Positions 18,872 to 28,087 of a stretch of DNA of 64,000 nucleotides are shown here, piece after piece. The DNA is taken from NCBI GenBank assembly GCA_905182035.1, contig CAJIZL010000001.1, forward strand, positions 1 to 64,000. Reading direction: 5' to 3'. The position numbers and the translations under genes are program-made. The notes beneath the pieces were generated by a model. The model was not told where the DNA came from, made no database searches, and saw nothing but the letters and a program-made list of their open reading frames with translations. This stretch comes from Oceanospirillaceae bacterium ASP10-02a (GTDB lineage Bacteria; Pseudomonadota; Gammaproteobacteria; Pseudomonadales; Balneatricaceae). The first letter of the stretch is position 1. Each line of letters starts with the position of its first letter.

Positions 18872-20158
18872 CTAAACAGTCATCTCCGTTTCAAAAAACT
18901 TCTGTAGTAATTTGTGGGTAGTCTGCGCATCGTCACTGCCCGCAAGTTCGCGGATGGAGTGCATTGCAAAAGTAGGCACACCCAAGTCCAGAGTCCGCAC
19001 ACCTAGTTGAGCTGCAGTAATTGGCCCGATAGTGCTGCCGCAACCCATATCACTGCGCACCACAAAGGTTTGGATTGGCAAATCCACTTGTGCAGCCAAC
19101 TCTTTCACCATTGCACTGGTGACCGCATTGGTAGCATAGCGCTGGTTTGCGTTGACCTTAATCACTGGCCCCTGATTTAACTTAGGCCCATGTTGGTTGT
19201 CGTGTTTATTGGTAAAATTAGGATGTACCCCATGAGCATTGTCTGCGGAAATAAAAGTGGACGCATTTAATACTTGATGCAACAGTTCAGCCGTTGGATA
19301 AATACGCTGCAACACAGACATTAAGAAACTACCCTGAGCGCCTTCTGCCGACTGACTTCCCACTTCTTCGTGGTCATTACAGATTAATAACATGCCTTGA
19401 TCCGTTTGAGCACCAATCATTGCTGTTAACCCTATATAACAACTCAACAAATTATCTAACCGAGCAGCTGCCAAAAATTCTTGCTTTATTCCCACTAAGG
19501 CAGGGGCCTGAAAGTCGTAAAAACTCAACTCATAATCAATCACCTGATTAACTTTGTGACCATTAGCCTTTAACTCATCTGCAAGCAGCGAACGCAGGCT
19601 AAAATCATCACCCAGTGATTGGCCTAATAGAACTGGCAAATCTGTTTGTGGGTTCACACTATGGTCTTTGTTAGCTTCTCGGTCTAGGTGTATAGCTAAG
19701 CTTGGAATACATGCCACAGGGCGTTTAAAATCAAGCAAATGTCTTACCAGCTGACCTTTAACATCCCGGCTAACAACCCGGCCCGCCAAAGACAAATCAC
19801 GATCAAACCATGGATGTAATAATGCACCACCATAAACCTCAACACCCAACTGTTGATAGCCTTTACGTCGTATTTCTGGGTTCGGCTTAACCTTCAAACA
19901 TGGGCTATCCGTATGAGCACCCACCATGTGAAGGCGTTGCAAAGCATTTTTTTGGGGCAACTGGAAGGCTAATATGGTTGAATCATTGCGGGTAATAAAA
20001 TAGCGCCCTCCCGCCTCTAACTGCCATGTATCTGACACATCAAGTTGGCTGTAGCCAGCCGCTCTGAATTGGCTCACCATTGAAGCTACTGCATGAAAAG
20101 GAGTGGGTGAATCGCTAATAAAACTCATCAATCCGTCAAGGTAGGTTCGTTGTGGCAT
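18872..20158 (-). CDS. apeB: M18 family aminopeptidase (ApeB)
   Basis: A 428-residue cobalt/zinc aminopeptidase of the aspartyl aminopeptidase family. Metal-site and catalytic segments are HTDSPCLKVKP (first histidine and aspartate, near residues 81-91), ARLDNLLSC near residue 231, NDHEEVGSQSAEGAQGS (glutamates) in the middle, and DMGCGSTIGPI plus a C-terminal HSIREL histidine. Family members release acidic or other N-terminal residues in large dodecamers. Length matches P. aeruginosa ApeB (about 429). Confidence 0.95.
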   Translation of the reverse strand: MPQRTYLDGLMSFISDSPTPFHAVASMVSQFRAAGYSQLDVSDTWQLEAGGRYFITRNDSTILAFQLPQKNALQRLHMVGAHTDSPCLKVKPNPEIRRKGYQQLGVEVYGGALLHPWFDRDLSLAGRVVSRDVKGQLVRHLLDFKRPVACIPSLAIHLDREANKDHSVNPQTDLPVLLGQSLGDDFSLRSLLADELKANGHKVNQVIDYELSFYDFQAPALVGIKQEFLAAARLDNLLSCYIGLTAMIGAQTDQGMLLICNDHEEVGSQSAEGAQGSFLMSVLQRIYPTAELLHQVLNASTFISADNAHGVHPNFTNKHDNQHGPKLNQGPVIKVNANQRYATNAVTSAMVKELAAQVDLPIQTFVVRSDMGCGSTIGPITAAQLGVRTLDLGVPTFAMHSIRELAGSDDAQTTHKLLQKFFETEMTV

Positions 20159-20267
20159 AATGTTTCTTATTCCATTGTTTTAAAGGTTTAGCTTTGTCAC
20201 ATTCTGGGTTGCAAACGTAACGATTCTGTAAAGCATTAGTAAATTACCTTACATTGACCTGAGACGT

Positions 20268-20297
20268 TTGAAAAACTCACTAAAATTAGGCTAGTAT
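20268..20297 (+). promoter_or_regulatory. Possible sigma-70 promoter for prc
   Basis: TTGAAA at 20268-20273 and TAGTAT at 20292-20297 are separated by 18 bp, leading to the prc ATG 63 bp downstream. The match is partial, and the 200 bp divergent gap also has to hold the apeB promoter, so this is only a candidate. Confidence 0.3.
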
Positions 20298-20359
20298 AGC
20301 TTAAACTAAGCTTTTGATGCTCAACCCTACTTGCCAGTTTAAAGGCCACGCTCTTATCT

Positions 20360-22444
20360 ATGATTCCTGATACTCTTTTCACCACTTTGTACAACTTTTC
20401 CGTAGCCATATACTGGCACCGACTATTGGCTAATTTGTTACTCATAGCAAGCTTTTTTGTAGCGCCACTTGTAACGGCACAGACTAATTCTAATGATGCC
20501 CTGGTGGAAATTAGATTCACTCAGCAGCAGGGTTTGTTAACCCAAGAAATTATTCAGTTGTTAGATCGCCAGCATTATCAACACAGAGAACTTGACGACC
20601 AGTTTGCCAGTGATGTTTTTTTCCGTTATTTAAAGTTACTCGACCCTCAGCATATTTACTTTAGCAAAGCAGACCTAGCCCCATTTAACTATCTCAATAG
20701 AGAACTTGACGACCTACTGGTGAAAGGTGATTTGGTGCCTATGGCTCAGCTTTACAATCTCCTGCAACAAAGGCGCCTGGCGTTTATCGACTTTAATTTA
20801 ACCGCGTTATCTAAATTGGAACCGATGTTTAACTTCGAACTGCTAGAAGATATCAGCACATCACCCTTTAATGATCCTCGCTTAAGTAATCTAGCAGCAA
20901 TCAAAGATAATTGGCGTAAACAGTTAAAGAATGTCTTTATTAATGGGCAACTGGACAATGAAACCGTTGATGAAATTAAGCAACGTTTAAAAAAACGTTA
21001 CACAAGTATGCGTAAACGAGTGTTGCAAGTGCAGCTTAAAGACGCATATCAAGCAGTAAGTAACAGCATCACCACAGTTACAGATCCGCACACCACCTAT
21101 CTTTCACCGCGTAATGTTGAAGACTTTAATATTGACATGAGCTTATCCTTGGAAGGCATTGGTGCAGTGTTGCAGCGCGACGATGATTACACTAAAGTTG
21201 TTCGCCTAGTGGTAGGAGGGCCAGCTGATAAAGCTGGCGACCTCCAGGCCTCTGACTATATTGTCGGTGTGGCCCAAGATGGTGAGGCAATTCAGGAAAT
21301 CTTGGGATGGCGTTTAGATGATGTAGTTGATCAAATCAGAGGACCAAAAGGCACTTTAATAAATTTACAAATTATCCCAGGTGGGGATTTACAACAAACC
21401 AAAAAGACCATCCAAATTCGCCGTAACAAAGTTACCTTAGACGATCAAGCTGCAAAAAAATCAGTGATTGAAATAGAAACTGAGCAGGGCATCAGAAAAA
21501 TTGGCGTCATCACTTTGCCAACTTTTTATATGGACTTTGCTGCCGCGCAAAGCGGTGACACCAACTATCGCAGCACTACTCGTGACGTATACGACCTGCT
21601 TCAGGAGCTGAAAGGCGAGTCTATTAATGGCATTGTCATTGACCTGCGCAACAACGGTGGTGGATCGTTGCGGGAGGCCAATCAACTCACAGGGCTATTT
21701 ATCGAAACAGGCACTACGGTGCAGGTTCGTTACGCCGATGGTGTGATCCAAAAACAAATGGACCGCAACCCTTTGTTAGCTTACAACGGGCCTATGGTTG
21801 TCCTCATCAATCGCTATAGTGCCTCAGCCTCAGAGATTTTTGCAGCCGCAATGCAAGATTATAAACGCGCCTTAATCGTCGGCAGTCAAACCTATGGCAA
21901 GGGTACAGTGCAAACGTTTGGCGACCTGTCTAGTGGCCAGATCAAATTCACTCAAGCCAAGTTTTATCGTGTGTCTGGGGCCAGTACCCAACACAAAGGT
22001 GTTGTGCCAGATGTGGTTTTGCCCAGTTTAGATGACCCGACTAAAGTTGGTGAAAGCACCCAAGATCATGCCCTTAAGTGGGATCAGGTTAAGGCCATTG
22101 ATCACAAAACTTATTTTGCATTTGAACACATTATTCCGCGACTGCAAGCGCAACAAGACCTGCGTAACCAGCGCAGTGCTGACTGGCAGTACACGTTAGC
22201 TATAGCTGAGCATGAGCGCGATAGACCAAAACAGCTTAGCCTTCACTTAGGTCAACGCCAACAATACTGGCAGGAGCAACAAGATTGGTATTTGACCCAT
22301 ATAAATGAATTGCGTCTTGGCCACCAGTTAGCCCCTGTAACTGATATCGAAGACCACGATTTTGACTATGATGACGCGCAAAAAGACCCTTATATATTAG
22401 CAGGTGCGAAGGTTATCGGTGATTGGATTGACATGGCTCACTAA
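20360..22444 (+). CDS. prc: Carboxy-terminal processing (tail-specific) protease Prc
   Basis: A 694-residue periplasmic S41A protease that degrades or trims proteins with nonpolar C termini, including cell-wall enzymes. A signal peptide covers about residues 22-41 (LLANLLLIASFFVAPLVTAQ) after an unusually long N-terminal stretch, so a later non-ATG start is possible. A PDZ domain lies near 250-330. The catalytic dyad is Ser489 (SASASE) and Lys514 (YGKGTVQ), the same 25-residue spacing as E. coli Ser452/Lys477. The C-terminal DUF3340-like region ends at DWIDMAH. Confidence 0.96.
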   Translation: MIPDTLFTTLYNFSVAIYWHRLLANLLLIASFFVAPLVTAQTNSNDALVEIRFTQQQGLLTQEIIQLLDRQHYQHRELDDQFASDVFFRYLKLLDPQHIYFSKADLAPFNYLNRELDDLLVKGDLVPMAQLYNLLQQRRLAFIDFNLTALSKLEPMFNFELLEDISTSPFNDPRLSNLAAIKDNWRKQLKNVFINGQLDNETVDEIKQRLKKRYTSMRKRVLQVQLKDAYQAVSNSITTVTDPHTTYLSPRNVEDFNIDMSLSLEGIGAVLQRDDDYTKVVRLVVGGPADKAGDLQASDYIVGVAQDGEAIQEILGWRLDDVVDQIRGPKGTLINLQIIPGGDLQQTKKTIQIRRNKVTLDDQAAKKSVIEIETEQGIRKIGVITLPTFYMDFAAAQSGDTNYRSTTRDVYDLLQELKGESINGIVIDLRNNGGGSLREANQLTGLFIETGTTVQVRYADGVIQKQMDRNPLLAYNGPMVVLINRYSASASEIFAAAMQDYKRALIVGSQTYGKGTVQTFGDLSSGQIKFTQAKFYRVSGASTQHKGVVPDVVLPSLDDPTKVGESTQDHALKWDQVKAIDHKTYFAFEHIIPRLQAQQDLRNQRSADWQYTLAIAEHERDRPKQLSLHLGQRQQYWQEQQDWYLTHINELRLGHQLAPVTDIEDHDFDYDDAQKDPYILAGAKVIGDWIDMAH

Positions 22445-22626
22445 GCCTTAGCTACACCACCCCATAACAGCATCATGGTGCCACCACTTGCATCACCTAC
22501 TAAGGTCAATGGTGCTGTAGGTTTTTGATCGGCTAGCATCATACCTGTTAACGAACACGGCCCAATACCTTCAAACTCTACCACCGTAACGCCTGATAAG
22601 GGTTTCTTGTGCAGGTGATATCCTAG
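22441..22626 (-). pseudogene. Remnant of a CaiB/BaiF (alpha-methylacyl-CoA racemase-like) CoA-transferase gene
   Basis: The leftward frame from 22626 to the TAG at 22441 gives 61 residues. KPLSGVTVVEFEGIGPCSL followed by TGMMLADQ is the N terminus of family III CoA-transferases/racemases. It then jumps directly to LTLVGDASGGTMMLLWGGV, which resembles the 'LVGDFGGGG' segment normally well over 100 residues later. The rest of the protein is absent, an in-frame TAA lies immediately upstream (22627-22629), and there is no proper start. This reads as a gene that lost its middle and end; its tail overlaps the prc stop by 4 bp. Family assignment is from memory of the motifs. Confidence 0.62.
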
Positions 22627-22712
22627 TTAGACGTCTGCTGAGCAACTGATAAACTCTTTCATAATGTTGTTAGTGCTCACAAAAAAATTGCCCGCGTGAA
22701 TCTGCAAATTAA

Positions 22713-23702
22713 TTAAATCAATTCCATTATCGGTTCATTGAGTGCCGACAATTGCTCTCTTAATTCTAAAATATGCTCGCCCCAATAACGCTCGGTATTA
22801 AACCATGGGAAGCTGTGGGGAAAGGCTGGGTCTTCCCAGCGACGAGCTAACCATGCAGCGTAATACATCATCCGTAAAGTTCGCAGGGGCTCTATTAGCG
22901 CAAGTTCTCGTGGTTTGAAGTCATAAAACTCATTATAACCTTCCACTATTTCAGACAACTGTATGCGCTGTCGATCGCGATCGCCAGACAACAACATCCA
23001 TATATCCTGAATAGCTGGGGCCATTCGTGAGTCATCAAAGTCGACAATATGGGGTGCATCATCGCGCCACAGCAAGTTGCCACCGTGACAATCTCCATGA
23101 ACTCGAATGTAGCTCACTCCTTCAGCTTGCGCAAAAGCAGCATCAATGTGCACTAACAAGTCAGCAGTTAAGCTATCGTATGCGGCCTTCAGTTCTGTGG
23201 GTATAAAATATTTACTCACAAAGGCAACACTATCGTGACCAAACGTTTGAGGATCCATAGCGGGTCTGTATTGGTAGGTTTCTACAGCACCAAGGGCATG
23301 TATTCGTCCCAACAACCGACCCATTGTGTAAAGATTATCAAGGTCATCAAGTTCTGGTCCGTGTCCACCCTTGCGTTCAAACAAAGCAAACTGAAAGTCT
23401 TCATAGTTCAACAAACTAGCACCTTGGCTATTAACCAAAGGTGGTACCACCGGTAGTTCATATTCCGCTAAGGCCATACTAAAGTGGTGTTCCTCCAATA
23501 TTTGATCGGCAGACCACCGCTGGGGCCGATAGAACTTAGCAATGACAGGGACCTGTTGATTTTCAAGACCAACTTGATAGACACGGTTTTCATAACTGTT
23601 GAGGGCTAATATTCGCCCATCACACACATAGTCTTGGCTTTCAACCGCGTCCATGATGTAGCTTGGGGTTAATACTGAAAACGGGTGTATTTCGTTGCTC
23701 AT
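22713..23702 (-). CDS. srkA: Stress response kinase A (YihE/RdoA family)
   Basis: A 329-residue APH-like protein kinase that in E. coli counters stress-induced death linked to MazF and reactive oxygen. ALNSYENRVYQVG and VIAKFYRPQRW (ATP-binding lysine) are near residues 33-63, the catalytic loop is VHGDCHGGN, and the metal site is VDFDDSRMAP. The ATG at 23702 (MSNEIHPFSVLTP) best matches family N termini; an ATG at 23711 and a TTG at 23726 are in frame. DsbA, often the downstream partner in enterics, is not here. Confidence 0.93.
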   Translation of the reverse strand: MSNEIHPFSVLTPSYIMDAVESQDYVCDGRILALNSYENRVYQVGLENQQVPVIAKFYRPQRWSADQILEEHHFSMALAEYELPVVPPLVNSQGASLLNYEDFQFALFERKGGHGPELDDLDNLYTMGRLLGRIHALGAVETYQYRPAMDPQTFGHDSVAFVSKYFIPTELKAAYDSLTADLLVHIDAAFAQAEGVSYIRVHGDCHGGNLLWRDDAPHIVDFDDSRMAPAIQDIWMLLSGDRDRQRIQLSEIVEGYNEFYDFKPRELALIEPLRTLRMMYYAAWLARRWEDPAFPHSFPWFNTERYWGEHILELREQLSALNEPIMELI

Positions 23703-24025
23703 AGTAGTCATTTGATAATAATGCAATGCCTAAGTATATCCTAAGAGCAACGGGTCATCTTGTAACTGCGCAGTCTAATAGTCCCCAAAGCTTGACAATA
23801 CTCCTCCATAACCACGACATTGGAGTTTATACACAAATTAATAATGTAATTTACCATGTCCTTAAGCTACATTTGTGATGCTGATACCCCAAGGTCTAAG
23901 GTCAAAGAGGCAAACATATTCATAGTTATGACGATAATCAAAAGCTGACGAAAACCTTTGTATAATATAGGTTTAGCTCCGTATAATATGGCCCTTATTA
24001 AGCCTGTTAAATCAGGGGAGTTCCA
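23703..24025. other. 323 bp divergent intergenic region, srkA / MBL hydrolase
   Basis: No credible open frame or RNA gene is seen. Near the right end GTATAATAT occurs twice as a direct repeat, at 23960-23968 and 23981-23989, 21 bp apart, each containing a TATAAT that could be a -10 element for the rightward gene. Convincing -35 partners are lacking. AGGGGAG at 24014-24020 is a good ribosome-binding site, 5 bp before the ATG at 24026. Confidence 0.5.
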
Positions 24026-25060
24026 ATGACCGCTACCAACGCCCTCCAGTTCCCCATTAGTGAGGCACCCGCTATGGGCCAACCTTTGGCCGTTGCCGAA
24101 GGTGTTTATTGGTTACGAATGCCATTACCCTTTTCGCTTAACCATATAAATTTGTGGTTATTGGAAGACGATATAGGCTGGACCATTGTAGATACTGGGA
24201 TCAATACCACCGCCTGCAAGGAACTATGGCAGCAGGTGTTTGATAACCACCTTAACAACAAACCCGTGCATCAACTTATTGTCACTCATTTACACCCCGA
24301 CCATGTTGGTTTAGCGGGTTGGATCTGTGACCTTTGGAGTTTGGAGTTGCACATGTCCCGCACAGACTACATGGCCTGCCGAGTGCTTATGTCAGACACA
24401 GGTAAACCTGCACCTAAAGCAGCCATCAATTTTTACCGCCGTGCAGGTGTGACCAATCAACAATTAGAATCATACAAAGCCAAATTTGGTGGTTATGGCA
24501 AAAGTATTTATACCATGCCTGATAGTTTTGTGCGTTTACAAGATGGTGGGTCATTAACTATGGCTGGCCAAGAATGGAAGATTATTGTCGGTCGTGGCCA
24601 CGCACCAGAACATGTGTGTCTGCTGTGCCCCGCACTCAATGTTTTTATCGCCGGTGATCAGTTGTTGCCCTCTATTTCTTCCAACGTTAGTGTGTGGCCT
24701 ACGGAGCCTCACTCAGACCCGTTAAAAGACTGGCTTGATTCATGTGCAATGTTGCAACAACGAATCCCTGCTGATGTGCTAGTATTGCCATCCCATGGGC
24801 AAGTTTTTTTTGGCGCCCATCAACGTTTACAAAGGCTTATTGATGGCCATGAAACGGGGCTCGTTAAAGTACTTGAGGCGTGCCAACATCCGCAACGCAA
24901 TGTGGATCTATTTAGCCAGCTTTTCCGACGCCCTATTAACGACGACGTACTCACGCTAGCTGTAGGCGAAACTCAAGCCCATCTGAATTACTTAGTTAAC
25001 AAAAATAAACTCCAAAGCAGCACTGACAACAAGGATGCTGTTTGGTATCAATCTGTTTAG
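24026..25060 (+). CDS. MBL-fold metallo-hydrolase (LACTB2-like)
   Basis: A 344-residue metallo-beta-lactamase-fold hydrolase. The metal motif THLHPDH is at residues 87-93, later ligands are in GRGHAPEH and FIAGDQLLP, and the C-terminal part after about residue 250 looks like the winged-helix extension of LACTB2-type proteins. Many proteobacteria have one close relative; the substrate (thioester, glyoxalase-type or RNA) cannot be told from sequence. It sits 14 bp upstream of the S4 protein gene, so the two are likely co-transcribed. Confidence 0.85.
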   Translation: MTATNALQFPISEAPAMGQPLAVAEGVYWLRMPLPFSLNHINLWLLEDDIGWTIVDTGINTTACKELWQQVFDNHLNNKPVHQLIVTHLHPDHVGLAGWICDLWSLELHMSRTDYMACRVLMSDTGKPAPKAAINFYRRAGVTNQQLESYKAKFGGYGKSIYTMPDSFVRLQDGGSLTMAGQEWKIIVGRGHAPEHVCLLCPALNVFIAGDQLLPSISSNVSVWPTEPHSDPLKDWLDSCAMLQQRIPADVLVLPSHGQVFFGAHQRLQRLIDGHETGLVKVLEACQHPQRNVDLFSQLFRRPINDDVLTLAVGETQAHLNYLVNKNKLQSSTDNKDAVWYQSV

Positions 25061-25074
25061 AAGAAGACCATTTT

Positions 25075-25287
25075 ATGCACATGATTACTATCAATTTTGA
25101 ACCTGTCGAATTATTTAAGATCCTAAAATTTGAATCTATTGTAGGCAGTGGCGGTGAAGCCAAACAAAGAATTGGCGAGGGCCTAGTTAAAGTTAACGGT
25201 GAAGTAGAAACCCGCAAAAGCCGTAAAATGATTAGCGGTGACACTATTGAGTTTGAAAAACGTCATTACGAACTAAAACTTCCTTAA
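25075..25287 (+). CDS. S4-domain RNA-binding protein, YbcJ-like
   Basis: A 70-residue protein that is almost entirely an S4 RNA-binding fold: FKILKFESIVGSGGEAKQRI then VKVNGEVETRKSRK. E. coli YbcJ is of the same size and type, with an unclear role in RNA binding. The start at 25075 (MHMITINFEP) is preferred to an ATG 11 codons upstream that would overlap the MBL gene. The benE gene begins 3 bp after its stop. Confidence 0.85.
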   Translation: MHMITINFEPVELFKILKFESIVGSGGEAKQRIGEGLVKVNGEVETRKSRKMISGDTIEFEKRHYELKLP

Positions 25288-25290
25288 GCT

Positions 25291-26478
25291 ATGAATATTG
25301 GTCGTTATTTTAATCCTGCCCATATAAGCTCAGGTTTTATTGCACCCTTAGTCGGCTACACCAGTTCTGCCGCTATCATTTTTCAAGCTGTCAATAGTAC
25401 GGGTGCCAGTGATACCGTGGTAACCAGTTGGTTCTGGGCATTGGGTTTGGGCATGGGATTGTCAACAATTGGCCTGTCGCTATTTTATAAACAACCAATT
25501 CTCACGGCATGGTCGACTCCAGGTGCTGCTATTTTAGTGACTAGTTTAGCTGGAGTACCATTGGCCGAAGCCATTGGTGCCTTTGTATTATGTTCTCTAT
25601 TAATCACCTTAGTAGGGTTATCTGGCTGGTTTGATCGCATCATGGACTACCTACCTCAATCTATCGCAGCCGCCATGTTGGCAGGGGTATTAGTACCCTT
25701 TGCAATGCATATGATTATGTCCCTAGAGTCTCAATTAGCCTTAGTTCTAGCCATGATGATAGCTTTTTTTATCAGCCGTGTGATTTGGCCCAAGCTTGCT
25801 GTCATGATCACCTTGATAGTGGGCATTTTTATTGCTGCCTGGCAGAATTTAATTGTTTGGCAAGATGTAAGCTTACAAGTGTCAAGCCCCATTTGGACCA
25901 CACCAGAGTGGTCTTTGTCAGCGGCGATTGGTATTACTATTCCACTGTTCATTGTGACTATGGCTTCGCAGAATGTACCTGGTATAGTGGTATTGCGCAG
26001 TCACGGTTATGATGCACCCGCAGCCCCGCTGATCACATGGACAGGCATTACTGGTGTTTTGATGGCCCCGTTTGGAGGTTTTGCCTTTAATCTTGCCGCC
26101 ATAATGGCGGCAATTTGCATGGGTAAAGAAGTGGACGCAGACCCAAAACAAAGGTATCGCTCTGCAATTTGGGCTGGTTTATTTATTATAGCCGCAGGGG
26201 TTTTTGCTGGTAGTTTAACAGGCTTATTTAACAGCATGCCCCAGGCGTTAGTAGTGACTATCGCCGGTTTGGCGTTATTGGGAACCATAAGCAGTAGCCT
26301 TAGCACTGCACTTGCCGGAGAAGCCGAACGCATTCCCGCCGTGATCACGTTAGTCACTACAGCTTCGGGTGTAGCCATGTGGGGCATCGGTAGCGCCTTT
26401 TGGGGCTTAATATTGGGCGCCTTAGCACTGCTAATTCAGCGCTCTTGTTCTCCTAAGCCCGCTTCAACTAAAATCTAG
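25291..26478 (+). CDS. benE: BenE-family benzoate/H+ symporter-like membrane protein
   Basis: A 395-residue polytopic membrane protein with about 10-12 hydrophobic helices. It matches the BenE family: GFIAPLVGYTSSAAIIFQA at the start, AWSTPGAAIL (near residue 73), MASQNVPGIVVLRSHGY (near 225), and TGITGVLMAPFGGFAFNLAA. Characterised BenE imports benzoate. No benzoate catabolic genes are nearby, so the real substrate is open. It starts 3 bp after the S4 gene, an odd pairing that suggests shared transcription rather than shared function. Confidence 0.85.
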   Translation: MNIGRYFNPAHISSGFIAPLVGYTSSAAIIFQAVNSTGASDTVVTSWFWALGLGMGLSTIGLSLFYKQPILTAWSTPGAAILVTSLAGVPLAEAIGAFVLCSLLITLVGLSGWFDRIMDYLPQSIAAAMLAGVLVPFAMHMIMSLESQLALVLAMMIAFFISRVIWPKLAVMITLIVGIFIAAWQNLIVWQDVSLQVSSPIWTTPEWSLSAAIGITIPLFIVTMASQNVPGIVVLRSHGYDAPAAPLITWTGITGVLMAPFGGFAFNLAAIMAAICMGKEVDADPKQRYRSAIWAGLFIIAAGVFAGSLTGLFNSMPQALVVTIAGLALLGTISSSLSTALAGEAERIPAVITLVTTASGVAMWGIGSAFWGLILGALALLIQRSCSPKPASTKI

Positions 26479-26611
26479 GACTGAAACTCCAGCATACATT
26501 TTTAGGCCTATTTACAGCAATAAACCGTTAATGTTCTGAGTTTAAGGTGCATAGACTTAAGGCACATATTACCGCTACTATCTAAACCTACATAATTCAA
26601 AACTTCCTTCT

Positions 26612-27649
26612 ATGAAAACTGTTTACTCGCCCGACCACATTCTACGCAATGCCAAAACAGAACTCGCTGGAGGCCAATTGGTCACGCCTTTTGAATGTCA
26701 TCAACGAGCAGATTATGTTGTAGCCGCTATTAAATCCCAACAGTTAGGTCAGATAGTCCCTCCTACACAGTGGCCACGCCAATATGTAGAAAGCATACAC
26801 GACCCAGGCTACCTCACTTTTTTAGACACCGTTTGGCAACGTTGGGTAAACGCAGGCAACCAGGGTGAAGCTATCCCTAATGTTTGGCCTTCTCGCTCTA
26901 TGCCTAGCCAACGCATCCCCAGACATATTGAAGGCCAATTGGGCTATTACAGCTTAGCTGGTGAAACCAGTATTAGTGGAGGTACCGCAGAAGCGGCATG
27001 GGTTTCTGCTAATGTGGCTTTGTCTGCTGCAGAACTATTGAATCAGCATGAACATAGCGCTTTTGCTCTTTGTCGCCCACCGGGACATCATGCCTCAAAC
27101 GACCAATATGGGGGTTACTGTTTCATCAATAATGCAGCCATAGCCGCTCAAAAACTACGTTATGACGGCGCTCAAAAAGTGGCTATATTGGATGTGGATT
27201 TTCATCATGGTAATGGTACCCAAAAAATATTTTACCAACGCGATGACGTGTTATTTTGCTCTATCCATGGCGATCCTATGGTGGCTTTTCCTTATTTCTT
27301 GGGATTTGCCGATGAAACGGGCGAAGGCCCTGGTGCAGGCCACAACCTCAACATTCCCCTGCCACCTGGCACACCCTACTCAATATGGCGCGTAGCACTT
27401 TGCAGAGCGATAACAAAAATACTTGGTTATGGAGCAGATGCTATAGTAGTTTCTTTGGGGGTTGATACCTTCGAAAATGATCCTATCAGCTTTTTTAAAC
27501 TCAGAAGTGATGACTTTATTGACATGGGTAAGACCATCGCTAGTATGGGCTTGCCTACCTTGTTTATTATGGAGGGAGGATATGCCGTAGAAGAGATTGG
27601 TACCAATACTGTCAATGTTCTTAAAGGTTTTGAAAACCTAGCTGGATAG
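26612..27649 (+). CDS. Histone deacetylase-family amidohydrolase (acetylpolyamine aminohydrolase-like)
   Basis: A 345-residue zinc amidohydrolase. CRPPGHHAS (residues 154-162) carries the tandem active-site histidines, DVDFHHGNGTQ (194-204) the zinc ligands Asp196 and His198, GVDTFENDP the third aspartate, and EGGYA the position of the transition-state tyrosine. The N terminus (MKTVYSPDHILRNAKTEL) is that of bacterial acetylpolyamine aminohydrolases, which deacetylate acetylputrescine or acetylcadaverine. No polyamine genes adjoin it, so the exact substrate is inferred from family resemblance. Confidence 0.88.
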   Translation: MKTVYSPDHILRNAKTELAGGQLVTPFECHQRADYVVAAIKSQQLGQIVPPTQWPRQYVESIHDPGYLTFLDTVWQRWVNAGNQGEAIPNVWPSRSMPSQRIPRHIEGQLGYYSLAGETSISGGTAEAAWVSANVALSAAELLNQHEHSAFALCRPPGHHASNDQYGGYCFINNAAIAAQKLRYDGAQKVAILDVDFHHGNGTQKIFYQRDDVLFCSIHGDPMVAFPYFLGFADETGEGPGAGHNLNIPLPPGTPYSIWRVALCRAITKILGYGADAIVVSLGVDTFENDPISFFKLRSDDFIDMGKTIASMGLPTLFIMEGGYAVEEIGTNTVNVLKGFENLAG

Positions 27650-27726
27650 TCGCTATATGGCCTATGATTAAATCATCAAATAAGGCAAGATGGGTTTTTA
27701 CATCTTACAAATAAGAGAATAATTCC

Positions 27727-28008
27727 ATGCTTTCAGTCAATTCCTACTTCGACGACAATGTTAAGTCGATCGCTTTTCAAGGCAAAACTCTAACCACTAC
27801 GGTAGGCGTCATGGATGTAGGTGAGTTTACCTTTGGTACTAGCCAATATGAAGTCATGACCATCATTGATGGAGAGCTTGAAGTTAAATTACCTGACACG
27901 GAAAGTTGGAACACCTTTACTAATGGTGACCAGTTTGAAGTAGAAGCGAATAGCAGCTTCGAAGTTAAAGTTGTACGCCAAACGGCTTACCACTGCACAT
28001 ACGAATAA
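27727..28008 (+). CDS. ppnP: Pyrimidine/purine nucleoside phosphorylase PpnP
   Basis: A 93-residue single-domain cupin (formerly UPF0345/DUF1255, YaiE). The family pattern is clear: NSYFDDNVKSIAF, TVGVMDVGEFTFGT, and IDGELEVKLP with GDQFEVEANSSF. E. coli PpnP phosphorolyses several nucleosides to base and ribose 1-phosphate. It is a monocistronic-looking gene with 77 bp before and 79 bp after. Confidence 0.95.
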   Translation: MLSVNSYFDDNVKSIAFQGKTLTTTVGVMDVGEFTFGTSQYEVMTIIDGELEVKLPDTESWNTFTNGDQFEVEANSSFEVKVVRQTAYHCTYE

Positions 28009-28087
28009 ATCCTTCAGCCAGCATTGCAATTGCAGCGTTCGACACATATTTGAATTAACTAAATAACATTCACTAGAGTCTAAGCTG

